A stretch of DNA of 64,000 bases from Pantoea sp. Mb-10 (GCF_021272205.1 NZ_JAJSDX010000002.1:62001-126000), one strand, 5' to 3'. Counted from the stretch's first letter, positions 23,451 to 33,552 are shown. Notes: a model not told the origin generated them from the letters alone. A program made the numbers and translations.

Positions 23451-24782
23451 ATGAACCAACGCGCGCACTTATTGCTGGTGGACGACGATCCCGGTCTGCT
23501 CAAACTGTTGGGTATGCGGCTGAGCAGCGAAGGCTATCTGGTGACCACAGCCGCCAGCGGGCCTGAAGCGCTGCGCCAGCTGCAAAAAGAGCGCGTGGAT
23601 CTGGTGATAAGCGATCTGCGTATGGATGAGATGGACGGCCTGGCGCTGTTTGCCGAAATACAAAAGCGCCATGCGGGACTGCCGGTGATCATTCTCACCG
23701 CGCACGGATCCATTCCCGAGGCCGTGTCAGCCACCCAGCAAGGTGTGTTTAGCTTTCTTACCAAACCGGTAGATCGCGATGCGCTTTATAAGGCCATCAA
23801 CGAAGCCTTGGCCCAGCGCGCGCCCGCCAGCGATGACCGCTGGCGCGAAGCGATTGTGACCCGCAATCCGCAGATGCTGCGCCTGCTTGAGCAGGCGCAC
23901 ATGGTGGCGCAATCCGATGTGAGCGTGTTAATTATTGGGCAGAGCGGCACCGGCAAAGAGGTGCTGGCGCAGGCGATTCATACTGCCAGCCCGCGAGCCG
24001 CCCACCCGTTTATCGCCATTAACTGCGGGGCACTGCCGGAACAGTTGCTGGAGTCAGAGTTATTTGGCCACGCCAGGGGCGCCTTCACCGGCGCGGTGAG
24101 CGCGCGCGAAGGGCTGTTCCAGGCGGCAGAAGGCGGCACGCTGTTTCTCGACGAGATTGGCGATATGCCGCAGGCGCTGCAGGTGAAACTGCTGCGCGTG
24201 CTGCAAGAGCGTAAGGTGCGTCCGTTAGGCAGTAACCGCGATCTCGACATTAACGTACGAATCCTCTCTGCGACGCACCGCGATCTACCGAAGGCCATGG
24301 AAAAAAAGAGCTTCAGGGAAGATCTTTACTATCGTCTGAACGTAATGAATCTCAAACTTCCGGCGCTGCACGAGCGAGCAGAAGACATTCCTCTGCTGGC
24401 GAATCATCTGCTGCGGGAGGCGGCGCACCGGCATAAACCGTTTGTGCGCAGCTTCTCGGCGGATGCGATGAAGCGCCTGGTCAGCGCTGCCTGGCCTGGC
24501 AACGTGCGCCAGCTGGTGAATGTCATTGAGCAGTGCGTTGCGCTGACAACATCGCCGGTGATCGGTGAGGCGCTAGTTGAGCAGGCGCTGGCGGGCGAGA
24601 ATACCGCGCTACCCACGTTTGTTGAGGCGCGTAATCAGTTTGAACTGAACTACTTACGGAAGTTGCTGCAAATGACCAAAGGAAATGTCACGAACGCCGC
24701 ACGTCTGGCTGGACGCAACCGCACGGAGTTTTATAAGCTGCTGTCGCGCCATGAACTGGACGCCAGCGATTTTAAAGAGTAG
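23451..24782 (+). CDS. glrR: Response regulator GlrR (sigma-54 activator)
   Basis: NtrC-type activator of 443 residues: receiver domain (1-120, acidic pocket DDD at 11-13, phospho-acceptor Asp55 in LVISDLRMDEMDG), AAA+ domain (Walker A GQSGTGKE, sigma-54 contact loop GAFTGA, Walker B GGTLFLDEIGDM) and C-terminal Fis-type DNA-binding helix-turn-helix (TNAARLAGRNRTEFYKLL). The start at 23451 matches the receiver domain; an upstream in-frame extension overlaps qseG. Its own target, the sigma-54 promoter of glmY with three matching operators, lies 2.4 kb upstream in this window. Confidence 0.96.
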   Translation: MNQRAHLLLVDDDPGLLKLLGMRLSSEGYLVTTAASGPEALRQLQKERVDLVISDLRMDEMDGLALFAEIQKRHAGLPVIILTAHGSIPEAVSATQQGVFSFLTKPVDRDALYKAINEALAQRAPASDDRWREAIVTRNPQMLRLLEQAHMVAQSDVSVLIIGQSGTGKEVLAQAIHTASPRAAHPFIAINCGALPEQLLESELFGHARGAFTGAVSAREGLFQAAEGGTLFLDEIGDMPQALQVKLLRVLQERKVRPLGSNRDLDINVRILSATHRDLPKAMEKKSFREDLYYRLNVMNLKLPALHERAEDIPLLANHLLREAAHRHKPFVRSFSADAMKRLVSAAWPGNVRQLVNVIEQCVALTTSPVIGEALVEQALAGENTALPTFVEARNQFELNYLRKLLQMTKGNVTNAARLAGRNRTEFYKLLSRHELDASDFKE

Positions 24783-25196
<414 letters not shown>

Positions 25197-25221
25197 TTTG
25201 CCTCTCCCGTCCTGTACGAAG

Positions 25222-25244
25222 AGCCTGCTTGCGCAGGCTTTTTT
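25222..25244 (+). terminator. glnB terminator
   Basis: AGCCTGC, TTGC loop, GCAGGCT and a T run, 25 bp after the glnB stop and just before the convergent hmp stop. Confidence 0.85.
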
Positions 25245-25246
25245 CG

Positions 25247-26431
25247 TTATAGCACTTTGTGCGGACCAAACACTTCGTAATGAATACGATCGCCTGACAC
25301 GCCGGCGTCCAGCAGTTGACGCGCAACAAACTGCATAAACGGCAGCGGGCCGCAGAGCCAGAACGTGCGGTCTGGCTGCGTCAACTCCTCGGCGACAACC
25401 GACAGTTCCATCAATCCCGTGCGTTCATAGCATCCCGCATCGCTTTCATCCGGCGTCCGATACCAAACGTGGCGACTAAACCGGGGCAGTTGCACGCCGA
25501 GCGTTTCCACCTCCGTGGCAAAGGCGTGCTGTGCCCCGGTTTCCGTCGCGTGTAGCCACGTCACCGCGCCCGCGTGATGCTGATGCGCCAGAGACGCGAG
25601 CATAGCGAGGAGCGGCGTCTGGCCGACGCCAGCGGAAATAAACGTGACGGGCGTGTTGGGCTCTACCTTGAGGGTAAAGTCACCTGCCGGTACGGCACAC
25701 TGAACGACATCACCCGCTTTGGCGCAAACGTGTAGCCAGTTTGAAACGCTGCCCAGCATGTCGCGTTTGACCGCAATACGGTAAGAGATGCCGTTGGGCA
25801 GCCGGGTAAGTGAGTATTGACGATGCTGCAGGTATTCGCTGCCTGTTGGCCGCAGCGTCAGGGTTAAATACTGACCGGGAAGATAATCCGCGATCGGCAG
25901 GCCGTCGCAGGGAATCAGCTCAATGCTTTTGATCACGCTGCTTTCCTGACGAATGGTGTGGATGCGGAAATCACGCAGGCCGCGCCAGCCGCCGGCTTTA
26001 TCTTCGGAGCTCTGGTAGATCGCCGCTTCGCGCTGAATAAACACCTCCGCCAGAACCGCATAGGCTTTTCCCCACGCCTGGAGCACGTCGTCGCCGGGAT
26101 CCAGCATCTCTTCCAGGGTGGCAAGCAGGGTTGAACCCACAATGGCGTACTGGTCGGGTTGAATATTCAAGCTGGCATGCTTTTGGGCGATCTTTTCAAC
26201 GGCGGGCAGCAGCGCTGACAGGTTATCAAGGTTGCTTGCATAAGCGGCAATCGCATTGAACAGCGCTTCGCGCTGGCTGCCGCTGCGCTGGTTATTCATG
26301 TTGAACACGTTCTTTAGCGCCGGATTTTCCTGCAGCAGGCGCTGGTAAAAGCAGCCGGTAAGCTGGGGTCCAAGTGCGGCAACGGCAGGCAGGCTGGCTT
26401 TCACCGTCGCGATAGTCTGGGCATCTAACAT
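25247..26431 (-). CDS. hmp: Nitric oxide dioxygenase (flavohemoglobin Hmp)
   Basis: Oxidises NO to nitrate with O2 and NAD(P)H. The 394-residue protein has an N-terminal globin domain (1-137, [22 protein letters not shown]..., proximal His in AQKHASLN), an FAD-binding ferredoxin-reductase domain (about 150-255, with [11 protein letters not shown]) and a C-terminal NAD domain ([22 protein letters not shown]). Full length. An NsrR-type operator sits just upstream, so NO should derepress it. Divergent from glyA, as in E. coli. Confidence 0.96.
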   Translation of the reverse strand: MLDAQTIATVKASLPAVAALGPQLTGCFYQRLLQENPALKNVFNMNNQRSGSQREALFNAIAAYASNLDNLSALLPAVEKIAQKHASLNIQPDQYAIVGSTLLATLEEMLDPGDDVLQAWGKAYAVLAEVFIQREAAIYQSSEDKAGGWRGLRDFRIHTIRQESSVIKSIELIPCDGLPIADYLPGQYLTLTLRPTGSEYLQHRQYSLTRLPNGISYRIAVKRDMLGSVSNWLHVCAKAGDVVQCAVPAGDFTLKVEPNTPVTFISAGVGQTPLLAMLASLAHQHHAGAVTWLHATETGAQHAFATEVETLGVQLPRFSRHVWYRTPDESDAGCYERTGLMELSVVAEELTQPDRTFWLCGPLPFMQFVARQLLDAGVSGDRIHYEVFGPHKVL

Positions 26432-26452
26432 GGCATTATCCTTTGGGTGTTT

Positions 26453-26475
26453 AAGGTGTATTTTAAATGCATGTT
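26453..26475. promoter_or_regulatory. NsrR operator of hmp
   Basis: Palindrome of two 11-base arms, AAGGTGTATTT and AAATGCATGTT, around a central T at 26464. Close to the NsrR consensus AAGATGCATTT-N-AAATGCATCTT, 21 bp before the hmp ATG. Confidence 0.75.
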
Positions 26476-26625
26476 ATGCCTGTTGGGAGGGACTGTAAAT
26501 CACGTTGAAGACCTGTGAGCGAAAAATGCAAGCCGAAGGCTGTGATAGCCTTTCTTTCGATGGAGGAGGGAGGAAAGGGGCTTTACACGTGCAAGTGAAA
26601 GCGTAAAAAACCTGTTCCAGCGCGT

Positions 26626-26641
26626 TGCCAATCGTTTGCGT
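26626..26641 (+). promoter_or_regulatory. PUR box of glyA
   Basis: TGCCAATCGTTTGCGT matches ANGCAANCGNTTNCNT except at positions 1 and 3. In E. coli PurR represses glyA from an operator at the equivalent place. Confidence 0.6.
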
Positions 26642-26699
26642 AAAAAGAGGGGATTGGCGCTACCGTCACCCAAAAAAACCGTTTACACTGTTGCCCTTC

Positions 26700-26714
26700 G
26701 CCCCCAACGGGGGC
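26700..26714 (+). promoter_or_regulatory. Hairpin in the glyA leader
   Basis: GCCCCC, AAC loop, GGGGGC with no T tract, about 40 bp before the glyA ATG. Leader RNA structure of unknown role. Confidence 0.35.
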
Positions 26715-26754
26715 CAAACTGCTGTTAAAAGTTAGCTGAGTCAGGAGATGCCGG

Positions 26755-28008
26755 ATGTTAAAGCGTGAAATGAACATTGCCGATTACGATGCCGAGTTGT
26801 GGCAGGCGATGGAGCAAGAGAAGGTGCGTCAGGAAGAGCACATTGAACTGATTGCTTCTGAGAACTACACCAGCCCACGCGTTATGCAGGCGCAAGGTTC
26901 ACAGCTCACCAACAAATATGCGGAAGGGTATCCGGGCAAGCGCTATTACGGCGGATGTGAATATGTTGATATCGTCGAGCAGCTGGCGATTGATCGCGCC
27001 AAAGCGCTGTTCGGCGCTGACTATGCCAACGTGCAGCCGCACTCCGGTTCGCAGGCCAACTTTGCCGTGTACACCGCGCTGCTGCAGCCTGGCGATACCA
27101 TTCTCGGTATGAATCTGGCACACGGCGGTCACCTGACCCACGGCTCTCCGGTTAACCTGTCTGGCAAGCTGTACAATGTTATCCCTTACGGCATCGATGA
27201 AACCGGCAAAATCAACTATGACGAGCTGGCCGAACTGGCGAAAGCGCATCAGCCAAAAATGATTGTTGGCGGCTTCTCCGCTTACTCTGGCGTCTGCGAC
27301 TGGGCCAAAATGCGTGAAATCGCGGATAGCGTTGGCGCATATCTGTTTGTGGATATGGCGCACGTTGCCGGTCTGATTGCTGCGGATGTTTACCCGACGC
27401 CCATTCCGCATGCCCACGTTGTCACCTCCACCACCCATAAAACGCTGGCGGGTCCGCGCGGCGGGATCATCCTGGCGAAAAACGGTGATGAAGAGTTCTA
27501 TAAGAAGTTGAACTCGGCCGTGTTCCCGGGCGGACAGGGCGGTCCTTTGATGCACGTGATTGCCGGTAAAGCCGTGGCGTTCAAAGAAGCGATGGAGCCT
27601 GAGTTTAAAACGTATCAGCAGCAGGTGGCAAAGAATGCCAAAGCGATGGTCGAGGTGCTGATTGCGCGCGGCTATAACATCGTGTCAGGCGGTACGTATA
27701 ATCATCTGTTCCTGATCGATCTGGTTGAGAAAAACCTGACGGGCAAAGAAGCGGACGCCGCCTTGGGTCGCGCGAATATCACCGTCAACAAAAACAGCGT
27801 GCCTAACGATCCCAAGAGCCCGTTTGTGACTTCAGGTATTCGTATCGGTACGCCAGCCGTCACCCGTCGTGGTTTCAAAGAAGACGACGTGCGTGAACTG
27901 GCGGGCTGGATTGCTGACGTGCTGGACAACATCAACGACGAAGCCACGATTGAGCGCACCAAAAAGAAAGTGCTGGATATCTGCGCGCGTCTGCCTGTTT
28001 ACGCGTAA
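26755..28008 (+). CDS. glyA: Serine hydroxymethyltransferase
   Basis: PLP enzyme interconverting serine and glycine with transfer of a one-carbon unit to tetrahydrofolate; feeds purine and methionine synthesis. The 417-residue product has the substrate-binding [16 protein letters not shown] stretch and the PLP lysine Lys229 in [14 protein letters not shown]. Same length and start ([16 protein letters not shown]) as E. coli. PUR box upstream and intrinsic terminator downstream indicate a single-gene unit. Confidence 0.98.
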   Translation: MLKREMNIADYDAELWQAMEQEKVRQEEHIELIASENYTSPRVMQAQGSQLTNKYAEGYPGKRYYGGCEYVDIVEQLAIDRAKALFGADYANVQPHSGSQANFAVYTALLQPGDTILGMNLAHGGHLTHGSPVNLSGKLYNVIPYGIDETGKINYDELAELAKAHQPKMIVGGFSAYSGVCDWAKMREIADSVGAYLFVDMAHVAGLIAADVYPTPIPHAHVVTSTTHKTLAGPRGGIILAKNGDEEFYKKLNSAVFPGGQGGPLMHVIAGKAVAFKEAMEPEFKTYQQQVAKNAKAMVEVLIARGYNIVSGGTYNHLFLIDLVEKNLTGKEADAALGRANITVNKNSVPNDPKSPFVTSGIRIGTPAVTRRGFKEDDVRELAGWIADVLDNINDEATIERTKKKVLDICARLPVYA

Positions 28009-28031
28009 TCGCGCTGGCAACACCCGATCCA

Positions 28032-28056
28032 AAGGATGGCGAAAGCCATCCTTTTT
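28032..28056 (+). terminator. glyA terminator
   Basis: AAGGATGGC, GAAA tetraloop, GCCATCCTT, T run; 24 bp after the glyA stop. Confidence 0.9.
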
Positions 28057-28187
28057 CATTTTTATCCTCATCGCACCCTACGATTTTGTCTTAACCTCAA
28101 CGCCTTACGCTTTTATTTTGCCTCCGGCTCTGACAAAGTTGCGCCTCCACGCTATCCGTTGTTGTTTGAACACCTGCGAGAAACATT

Positions 28188-29324
28188 ATGAACATCACAT
28201 CAGCCCGCTGGCTGGGTCTGAGCTACTTTACCTATTTCTTTTGCTACGGCATTTATCTGCCTTTTTGGGGCGTATGGCTAAAAGGCGCAGGCCTCGATGC
28301 GGAGAAAATTGGCTTGCTGCTGGGATGTGGCATGGTGGCGCGGTTTGTGGGCAGCTTGCTCATCGCTTCGCAGGTGCGTAATCCCTCACAGCTGATCCTT
28401 GCCCTGCGCCTGCTGGCATTGATGACATGCCTGTTCGCGCTGGGATTCTGGCTGGGAAGTCAGTGGCTATGGCTGCTGCTGGTGATGATTGGCTTTAACC
28501 TGTTCTTTTCGCCGCTGGTGCCGCTTAGCGATGCGCTGGCCGCGACCTGGACGCGGCAAATCGGTCTGGCTTACGGCCCGGTAAGGCTATGGGGATCGCT
28601 GGCGTTTGTGATCAGCTCGGCATTAACTGGGCAGCTGGTGAGCGCCTGGTCAGAACACGCGATTTTGCTACTGCTCACTCTCGGGACGCTGGCGATGTGC
28701 GCCGGTATGCTGCTACCGCCGCGCACGATGCCGCAGGGAGAAGCGCGGCAGGTTAAACGTGGCGGCTGGGCGGCGTGGCGCGATCTGCTGCGGGAAAACG
28801 CCGTGTGGCGCTTTATGGTGTGTGTCACCTTATTGCAAGGGGCGCATGCGGCGTATTACGGCTTCAGCGCCATCTGGTGGCAGGAGGCTGGCTATTCTGC
28901 TGGCCTGGTGGGCTATCTCTGGTCGCTGGGCGTCGTGGCTGAAATTGTGGTTTTCGCACTCAGTCACCGTCTCTTCAGCCGTTGGGGGGCGCGCGATTTG
29001 CTGCTGCTCTCCGGGGTGTGCGCCGTGATCCGCTGGGGAATGCTGGGCGCCACGACGGCGCTGCCGTGGCTGGTGGTGGCGCAAATTCTTCACTGCGGCA
29101 GTTTTACCGTATGTCATTTGGCCGCGATGCGCTTTATTGCCGCGCGTCAGGGGGCAGAGGTGATTCGTTTGCAATCTCTTTATTCCGCCCTGGCAATGGG
29201 CGGCGGCATTGCGGTGATGACGATGCTATGCGGTGTGCTATTTGCACATCTGCATGGCCATCTGTTCTGGGTTATGGCGCTGGTGGCGCTGCCTGCGCTG
29301 TTCCTGCGCCCGCGCGCAGCTTAG
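28188..29324 (+). CDS. hcaT: MFS transporter, HcaT-like (3-phenylpropionate permease family)
   Basis: 378-residue inner-membrane protein with about 12 hydrophobic segments and strong similarity in layout to E. coli HcaT: start SARWLGLSYFTYFFCYGIYLPFWGVWL, central GFNLFFSPLVPLSDALA and LLQGAHAAYYGFSAI, end FWVMALVALPALFLRP. HcaT is annotated as a phenylpropionate/proton symporter, but no hca catabolic genes are nearby here, so the substrate is open. The gene keeps its E. coli place between glyA and csiE, and its stop overlaps the convergent csiE by four bases. Confidence 0.88.
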   Translation: MNITSARWLGLSYFTYFFCYGIYLPFWGVWLKGAGLDAEKIGLLLGCGMVARFVGSLLIASQVRNPSQLILALRLLALMTCLFALGFWLGSQWLWLLLVMIGFNLFFSPLVPLSDALAATWTRQIGLAYGPVRLWGSLAFVISSALTGQLVSAWSEHAILLLLTLGTLAMCAGMLLPPRTMPQGEARQVKRGGWAAWRDLLRENAVWRFMVCVTLLQGAHAAYYGFSAIWWQEAGYSAGLVGYLWSLGVVAEIVVFALSHRLFSRWGARDLLLLSGVCAVIRWGMLGATTALPWLVVAQILHCGSFTVCHLAAMRFIAARQGAEVIRLQSLYSALAMGGGIAVMTMLCGVLFAHLHGHLFWVMALVALPALFLRPRAA

Positions 29325-30592
29325 GACTCCAGCAGTAACCGGATTCGCCGCTGCTGCTGCTCGTTTAACGGCAGCTCTGCATGGATCAGCGGCGGCGAAA
29401 ACAGCGGCAGGGCGGTCGCGTAAGGGGTGATCACCAGCGCCACGTCGCGCGGTGCGCCTTCACGCTGGAAATGCAGGATATCCTGGTGGGTGATGTTCAC
29501 TGGTAACAGCATCATTTCGCGGATCTGCTGCTCCAGCAGCTGCTCCAGCGCAGCGTCTGCGCCGGTGAGCAGCAGCACCTGTTTCTCCTGCAGCGCGCTC
29601 TCTTGCATCAGCCAGGCGCCAAACAGCACCGCGACCAGGCTCACTTCCTCTGCGCTAAACGTAGTGGAAAAGGCGAGGCCAAAGGGCTGGAGCGCGCGCT
29701 CAGTCATGCGCAGCAGGCGGGGGTAAAGCTGGGCGACGTCCAGCGCGACGCTGTTGTCGATGCCAATCGCAAAGTGGCTGCGGTCTAACGCCTGCGCCAG
29801 ATGCGTATACAGCTGCAGCTTGAGTTGATGCTGATTTTTAAAGCGCGTCTGCGCCAGCTGTTCAAAGCGCAGCACCAGCGCATCCACCGCCGCCATTAAC
29901 CTCTGTGCGGACGCGTCGGCGAGGTCCTGACCGTTTGGCGCGTGAATCAAGCTAAACAGCAGCGTCCAAAAATCGGTCTCACTGACATCGGGGGCAATAT
30001 GACAGCGCTTTTGCCAGTGGTGAATCACGTCGTCGGCGGCGGCGCGCTCACTTTTTTCAGCCAGCCAGGCGCGCTGCTGCGCGTTAAATAGCGCGCATTG
30101 GCGCTGGCAGAGCGCATATTTCATGTAAATTTGCAGAAAGAGGCGATCGCGGGGAGTAAAATCTCGGTTAAGCCGCATGCTGCAGTGTTGAATCAGAGCC
30201 TGTAAATTGGTTTCATCCCACAGCGCTTTTTCGATTTTTAAAATTTTGAGACGCTGGCGCAGCACCGGGGCAAACTGTTCGCAGACAAAGTCCTGCGACA
30301 CGCGCAGCGCGCGTCGCAGCCAGTGCAGCAGGCAAAGCCGCCGGTCCAGTTCCGTGCCATGAATGCGAAAGCTGCCGTCAACCATCTGATGGAGTTCAAG
30401 TTGATGGTAGCGCTGTATCTCATCGCCAACAGCCGCGATATCCTGACGGGCTACCGCAGCCTCGACGCCGTTTATCTGGCAGAGCTTTTCCAGCGTTAGC
30501 GCTGGCGCGGGCAAAAACAGCAGCAGCAAAAGATGGCAACGGCGCTGGGCGCGGCTGAAGAGTGGTGCTGTGACAGGCGCAGAACTCATCAT
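29321..30592 (-). CDS. csiE: Stationary-phase-inducible protein CsiE
   Basis: 423-residue protein of the CsiE family with a PRD-like organisation: N-terminal winged-helix-like region (FSRAQRRCHLLLLLFLPA...), two PRD-like helical modules (QLYTHLAQALDRSHFAIGIDN in the second) and a C-terminal EIIB-like part (VLLLTGADAALEQLLEQQI). Function unknown; in E. coli induced by sigma-S and cAMP-CRP. I start at the double ATG 30592/30589, which fits the family length (426); an ATG at 30640 with a weak AGG upstream would add 16 non-conserved residues. Confidence 0.85.
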   Translation of the reverse strand: MMSSAPVTAPLFSRAQRRCHLLLLLFLPAPALTLEKLCQINGVEAAVARQDIAAVGDEIQRYHQLELHQMVDGSFRIHGTELDRRLCLLHWLRRALRVSQDFVCEQFAPVLRQRLKILKIEKALWDETNLQALIQHCSMRLNRDFTPRDRLFLQIYMKYALCQRQCALFNAQQRAWLAEKSERAAADDVIHHWQKRCHIAPDVSETDFWTLLFSLIHAPNGQDLADASAQRLMAAVDALVLRFEQLAQTRFKNQHQLKLQLYTHLAQALDRSHFAIGIDNSVALDVAQLYPRLLRMTERALQPFGLAFSTTFSAEEVSLVAVLFGAWLMQESALQEKQVLLLTGADAALEQLLEQQIREMMLLPVNITHQDILHFQREGAPRDVALVITPYATALPLFSPPLIHAELPLNEQQQRRIRLLLES

Positions 30593-30727
30593 TAACGTTA
30601 TCCACAGGTCCGTTTGAGCTAAGAATAGCGAATTTCGCATGCGCGCCTGCTATTTGTAGCGACTTTTGCTCAGAGCTTCGTGGCAGGTCACAGTTTTACC
30701 TGGCACCTGTTATCTTCCCTGTTAAAT

Positions 30728-30742
30728 TGTTACTTTATAACA
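30728..30742. promoter_or_regulatory. Zur-like palindrome before the zevA-like gene
   Basis: TGTTA-N5-TAACA (inner bases CTTTA), the core and spacing of the enterobacterial Zur box. It ends one base from the ATG at 30744, where a ribosome binding site is expected; none is seen. Fits zinc control of the following transport pair but is unproven. Confidence 0.45.
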
Positions 30743-30743
30743 C

Positions 30744-31370
30744 ATGAAAATTGCGCTCACTGCTCTTATGCTGGTTATCAGTACCAGCGCCTGGTCACAC
30801 CCGCACAGCTTTATTGCGATGAAAACCGAATTTATCGGCGATAACGATCGCCTGACAGGAATGAAAATGGTGTGGACCATGGATGAAATCACCTCGGCAG
30901 ACTTGTTGTACGACGCGGGGCATGCCAAACCCGGTGACGTAGTCTGGAAAAAATTAGCCGCGCAGGTCATGGCTAACGTGCTGGGTCAGCACTATTTCAC
31001 CGAAGTTTGGCAGGGCCAGAATCGCATCAAATTCCTCAACCTGCCCAAAGAGTACAATTTGTCCCGCAGTGGCAATAAAGCGGTACTGGAGTTTATTGTG
31101 CCTTTTGGCGAACCGCCGACTTTAAGCCAGCGGGCGTATCGTATCCAGACGTTCGATCCCAGCTACTTTGTGGATATGTCATATGAAAATGCGCAGAACC
31201 TGAGTATGGATGAGACGGTAAAAGCCCACTGCCAAATGACGTTACATACCCCGAAACCCGCAGATTCCCTGAAGCAATATGCCCTGTCGCTGGATAAGGC
31301 CGACGCGCCGCCCGAGCAGATGGATCTTGGTCAGCAGTTTGCCCAAACGGTGACGCTGGCATGTCACTGA
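30744..31370 (+). CDS. DUF1007 periplasmic protein, ZevA-like
   Basis: 208-residue exported protein: signal peptide MKIALTALMLVISTSAWS followed by HPHSFIAMKTEF, the histidine-containing mature start typical of DUF1007. Two Cys in the C-terminal part (AHCQ, LACH). In Haemophilus influenzae the DUF1007 protein ZevA and the permease ZevB form a zinc-uptake system; the next gene here is the matching permease and overlaps by ten bases. Substrate here could be zinc, nickel or cobalt; the Zur-like box favours zinc. No Shine-Dalgarno precedes the ATG. Confidence 0.75.
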   Translation: MKIALTALMLVISTSAWSHPHSFIAMKTEFIGDNDRLTGMKMVWTMDEITSADLLYDAGHAKPGDVVWKKLAAQVMANVLGQHYFTEVWQGQNRIKFLNLPKEYNLSRSGNKAVLEFIVPFGEPPTLSQRAYRIQTFDPSYFVDMSYENAQNLSMDETVKAHCQMTLHTPKPADSLKQYALSLDKADAPPEQMDLGQQFAQTVTLACH

Positions 31371-32347
31371 ACGCGCTTTCTACTCGCACCGGACGTCTCT
31401 GGCCGTTATGGCTGATGGGCGGACTCATGCTGCTGGCGGGCTTCACGCTGTGGCAATACTGGCCGACCCTATTGCTACAGAGCGTGATGTGGCAAAAAAC
31501 GCTGAATCGTGAAATGTCGCAGCTGTTGCAGCAGGTCGCCGCGCAGCCCGATCGCGCTGGGGCGATGCTGTTACTGTTCAGCGTGGCCTACGGTGTGCTG
31601 CACGCGTTAGGGCCTGGCCACGGAAAAATGGTAATCACCACTTTTTTAGCTACGCATCCGGCAAAACTTAGAACCAGCATTAAATTAACGCTGCTGGCGG
31701 CACTGCTGCAGGGCGGCGTTGCCATTGCATTGGTGACGGTGATGCTGGTAGTGCTGCAAACGTCGTCGCGCCAGCTGCATCTTGGCAGTTACTGGCTGGA
31801 GAAAGGCAGCTACTTGCTGGTGATCGCCTTGGGCATCTGGGTAAGCGGACGTGCGCTGCACGCGCTGCGCCAGCGGTGGCAGGCAAAACCCGCGTTAAGG
31901 TTTCAGCCCTTCCGGCCTGCACATCATCAGCATGACGCACACTGCGGCTGTGGCCATGCGCATCTCCCCAGCGCTGCACAGCTGCAGCGGGCGGTAAGCG
32001 GTAAAACGCAAGCGCTGGTGGTGCTATCGATGGGGCTGCGCCCCTGTTCTGGCGCGATCATGATGCTCCTTTTCGCCCGCGTGATCGATGTCTACAGATG
32101 GGGCGTGGCGTCTGCGGTGGCGATGGCGATGGGCACTGCGCTGACCGTGACGCTGATTGGCGTGGTGGTGGCACGCTGCCGTGCATTTGCCCAGCGCCTG
32201 AGCAGAGCGAGCGCGCAGCCGCGCACGTTGCAGTGGGCTATGCCGCTGCTGGCCCTGCTGGGCGGCGTGATATTGATGGTTACTGGCCTATTACTTTGGC
32301 AGAGCGCAGCCGAAATAGTCGGCGGAATTGCTAGGCCATTTCTCTAA
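31361..32347 (+). CDS. Nickel/cobalt transporter family permease, ZevB-like
   Basis: 328-residue membrane protein with about six hydrophobic segments. The NicO/RcnA-type signature is visible as LHALGPGHGKMVITTFLATHP (about 80-100), with a metal-binding loop HHQHDAHCGCGHAH and the second conserved segment LSMGLRPCSGAIMMLLFA. RcnA relatives export Ni/Co whereas ZevB imports Zn with ZevA; the overlap with the DUF1007 gene supports the ZevAB reading. The His/Cys-rich loop separates it from its surroundings in composition. Confidence 0.8.
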   Translation: MSLNALSTRTGRLWPLWLMGGLMLLAGFTLWQYWPTLLLQSVMWQKTLNREMSQLLQQVAAQPDRAGAMLLLFSVAYGVLHALGPGHGKMVITTFLATHPAKLRTSIKLTLLAALLQGGVAIALVTVMLVVLQTSSRQLHLGSYWLEKGSYLLVIALGIWVSGRALHALRQRWQAKPALRFQPFRPAHHQHDAHCGCGHAHLPSAAQLQRAVSGKTQALVVLSMGLRPCSGAIMMLLFARVIDVYRWGVASAVAMAMGTALTVTLIGVVVARCRAFAQRLSRASAQPRTLQWAMPLLALLGGVILMVTGLLLWQSAAEIVGGIARPFL

Positions 32348-32522
32348 CTTTGCAAGCTAAGCGCAGCCGAGGATTGATTATTCTCGCTGCGTTTAACGCC
32401 TTTCTCGCGAAATAGTTTTTTCTCTCTTCTCCTCACTGGTTAAAACACTTTTCTCTGTCTACGCTGAATATCTCTGGTTGGACTTAATTATTGCACCATT
32501 TTATTTTTATGAGGAGTGACAC

Positions 32523-33536
32523 ATGCCTGAAACCTGGACTAATAATGGCACTAAGGAAATCATTACGGAAACGCATTCGGCGCTGCCGTTAAAACGTATT
32601 TCCTGGAGTGCGGTATTCGCTGGCGTTATTGCGGCGCTTATCGTGCATATTTTACTGGGACTGCTGGGCACGGCGATCGGCGCCACCACCATTGATCCTC
32701 AGCAGGAGCAAAATCCGCTGCAACACCTTGGCACCGGTGCGCTGATTTGGAGCGGCGTCAGTATGCTGATTGCGATGGCCGTCGGCAGTTACGTTGCTGG
32801 ACGTCTGGCACAGCGCGAAGGTGCGCTGCATGGTTTGCTGATGTTTGGCGTCAGTACGGTTATTACGCTGTGGCTGGCCATTTCACTGGCGAGCGGTATT
32901 ATTGGCGGTGCATTTAATATACTGGGATCCGGCATGAACGCCTTGGGTAGCGGTATTTCCGCTGTGGCACCGTCAGTGACAAATATGGCAAAGGAAAAGC
33001 TGCAGGAAAATAATATTAATCTGGATGACTTAAAAGGCGAGTTGGAAACAACGCTGCGTCAAACCGGGAAACCTGAACTGCAGCCAGAAAATTTAAAGCA
33101 GGATGCTAATAGCGAAGCAAATAACGCCGAGAATCAGGCGAAAAATACCGCGCAGAATCCGCAAAATGCTGATACCGATATTGCCAACTGGCTGAAGGGC
33201 GTAATTAACCGTCACAGTGATACGCTGCAGGCAGCCGATCGCGATGCGCTGAAAAACATCATCAAAGCGCGCACCGGTAAAAGCGACGCTGAGGCAGAAC
33301 AGATTGTTAATCAGACCGAACAGAGCTATCAAAAAGCGGTACAGCAGTACCAGCAGTTGAAGCAGGAAGCGGAGCAGAAAGCCCGTGAAGCCGCCGAGAA
33401 AGCGGCAGCGGCCACGGCCAAAGCGAGCTGGTTTGCCTTCTTTATGCTGTTGATTGAAGCGGTGCTGGCGGCGGTGGTAGGACGCATTGGCCGTCGCACT
33501 CAGCCGCGCGAAGTGCTGACGCACGAACGTCACTAG
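32523..33536 (+). CDS. Unrecognised membrane protein with long helical insert
   Basis: I do not recognise the family. The 337-residue protein has three N-terminal membrane segments (about 27-52, 75-100 and 107-135, rich in Gly and Ala), then a long soluble stretch (140-300) that is Asn/Gln-rich at first (KQDANSEANNAENQAKNTAQ) and then highly charged, likely coiled coil (YQQLKQEAEQKAREAAEKAA), and a last membrane segment (303-322) followed by RIGRRTQPRE. Good GAGGAG ribosome binding site six bases before the ATG. Single gene, terminator at its end, no linked partner. Possibly an envelope stress or scaffold protein; no function is claimed. Confidence 0.7.
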   Translation: MPETWTNNGTKEIITETHSALPLKRISWSAVFAGVIAALIVHILLGLLGTAIGATTIDPQQEQNPLQHLGTGALIWSGVSMLIAMAVGSYVAGRLAQREGALHGLLMFGVSTVITLWLAISLASGIIGGAFNILGSGMNALGSGISAVAPSVTNMAKEKLQENNINLDDLKGELETTLRQTGKPELQPENLKQDANSEANNAENQAKNTAQNPQNADTDIANWLKGVINRHSDTLQAADRDALKNIIKARTGKSDAEAEQIVNQTEQSYQKAVQQYQQLKQEAEQKAREAAEKAAAATAKASWFAFFMLLIEAVLAAVVGRIGRRTQPREVLTHERH

Positions 33537-33552
33537 CCGACAACCAGGCAAT

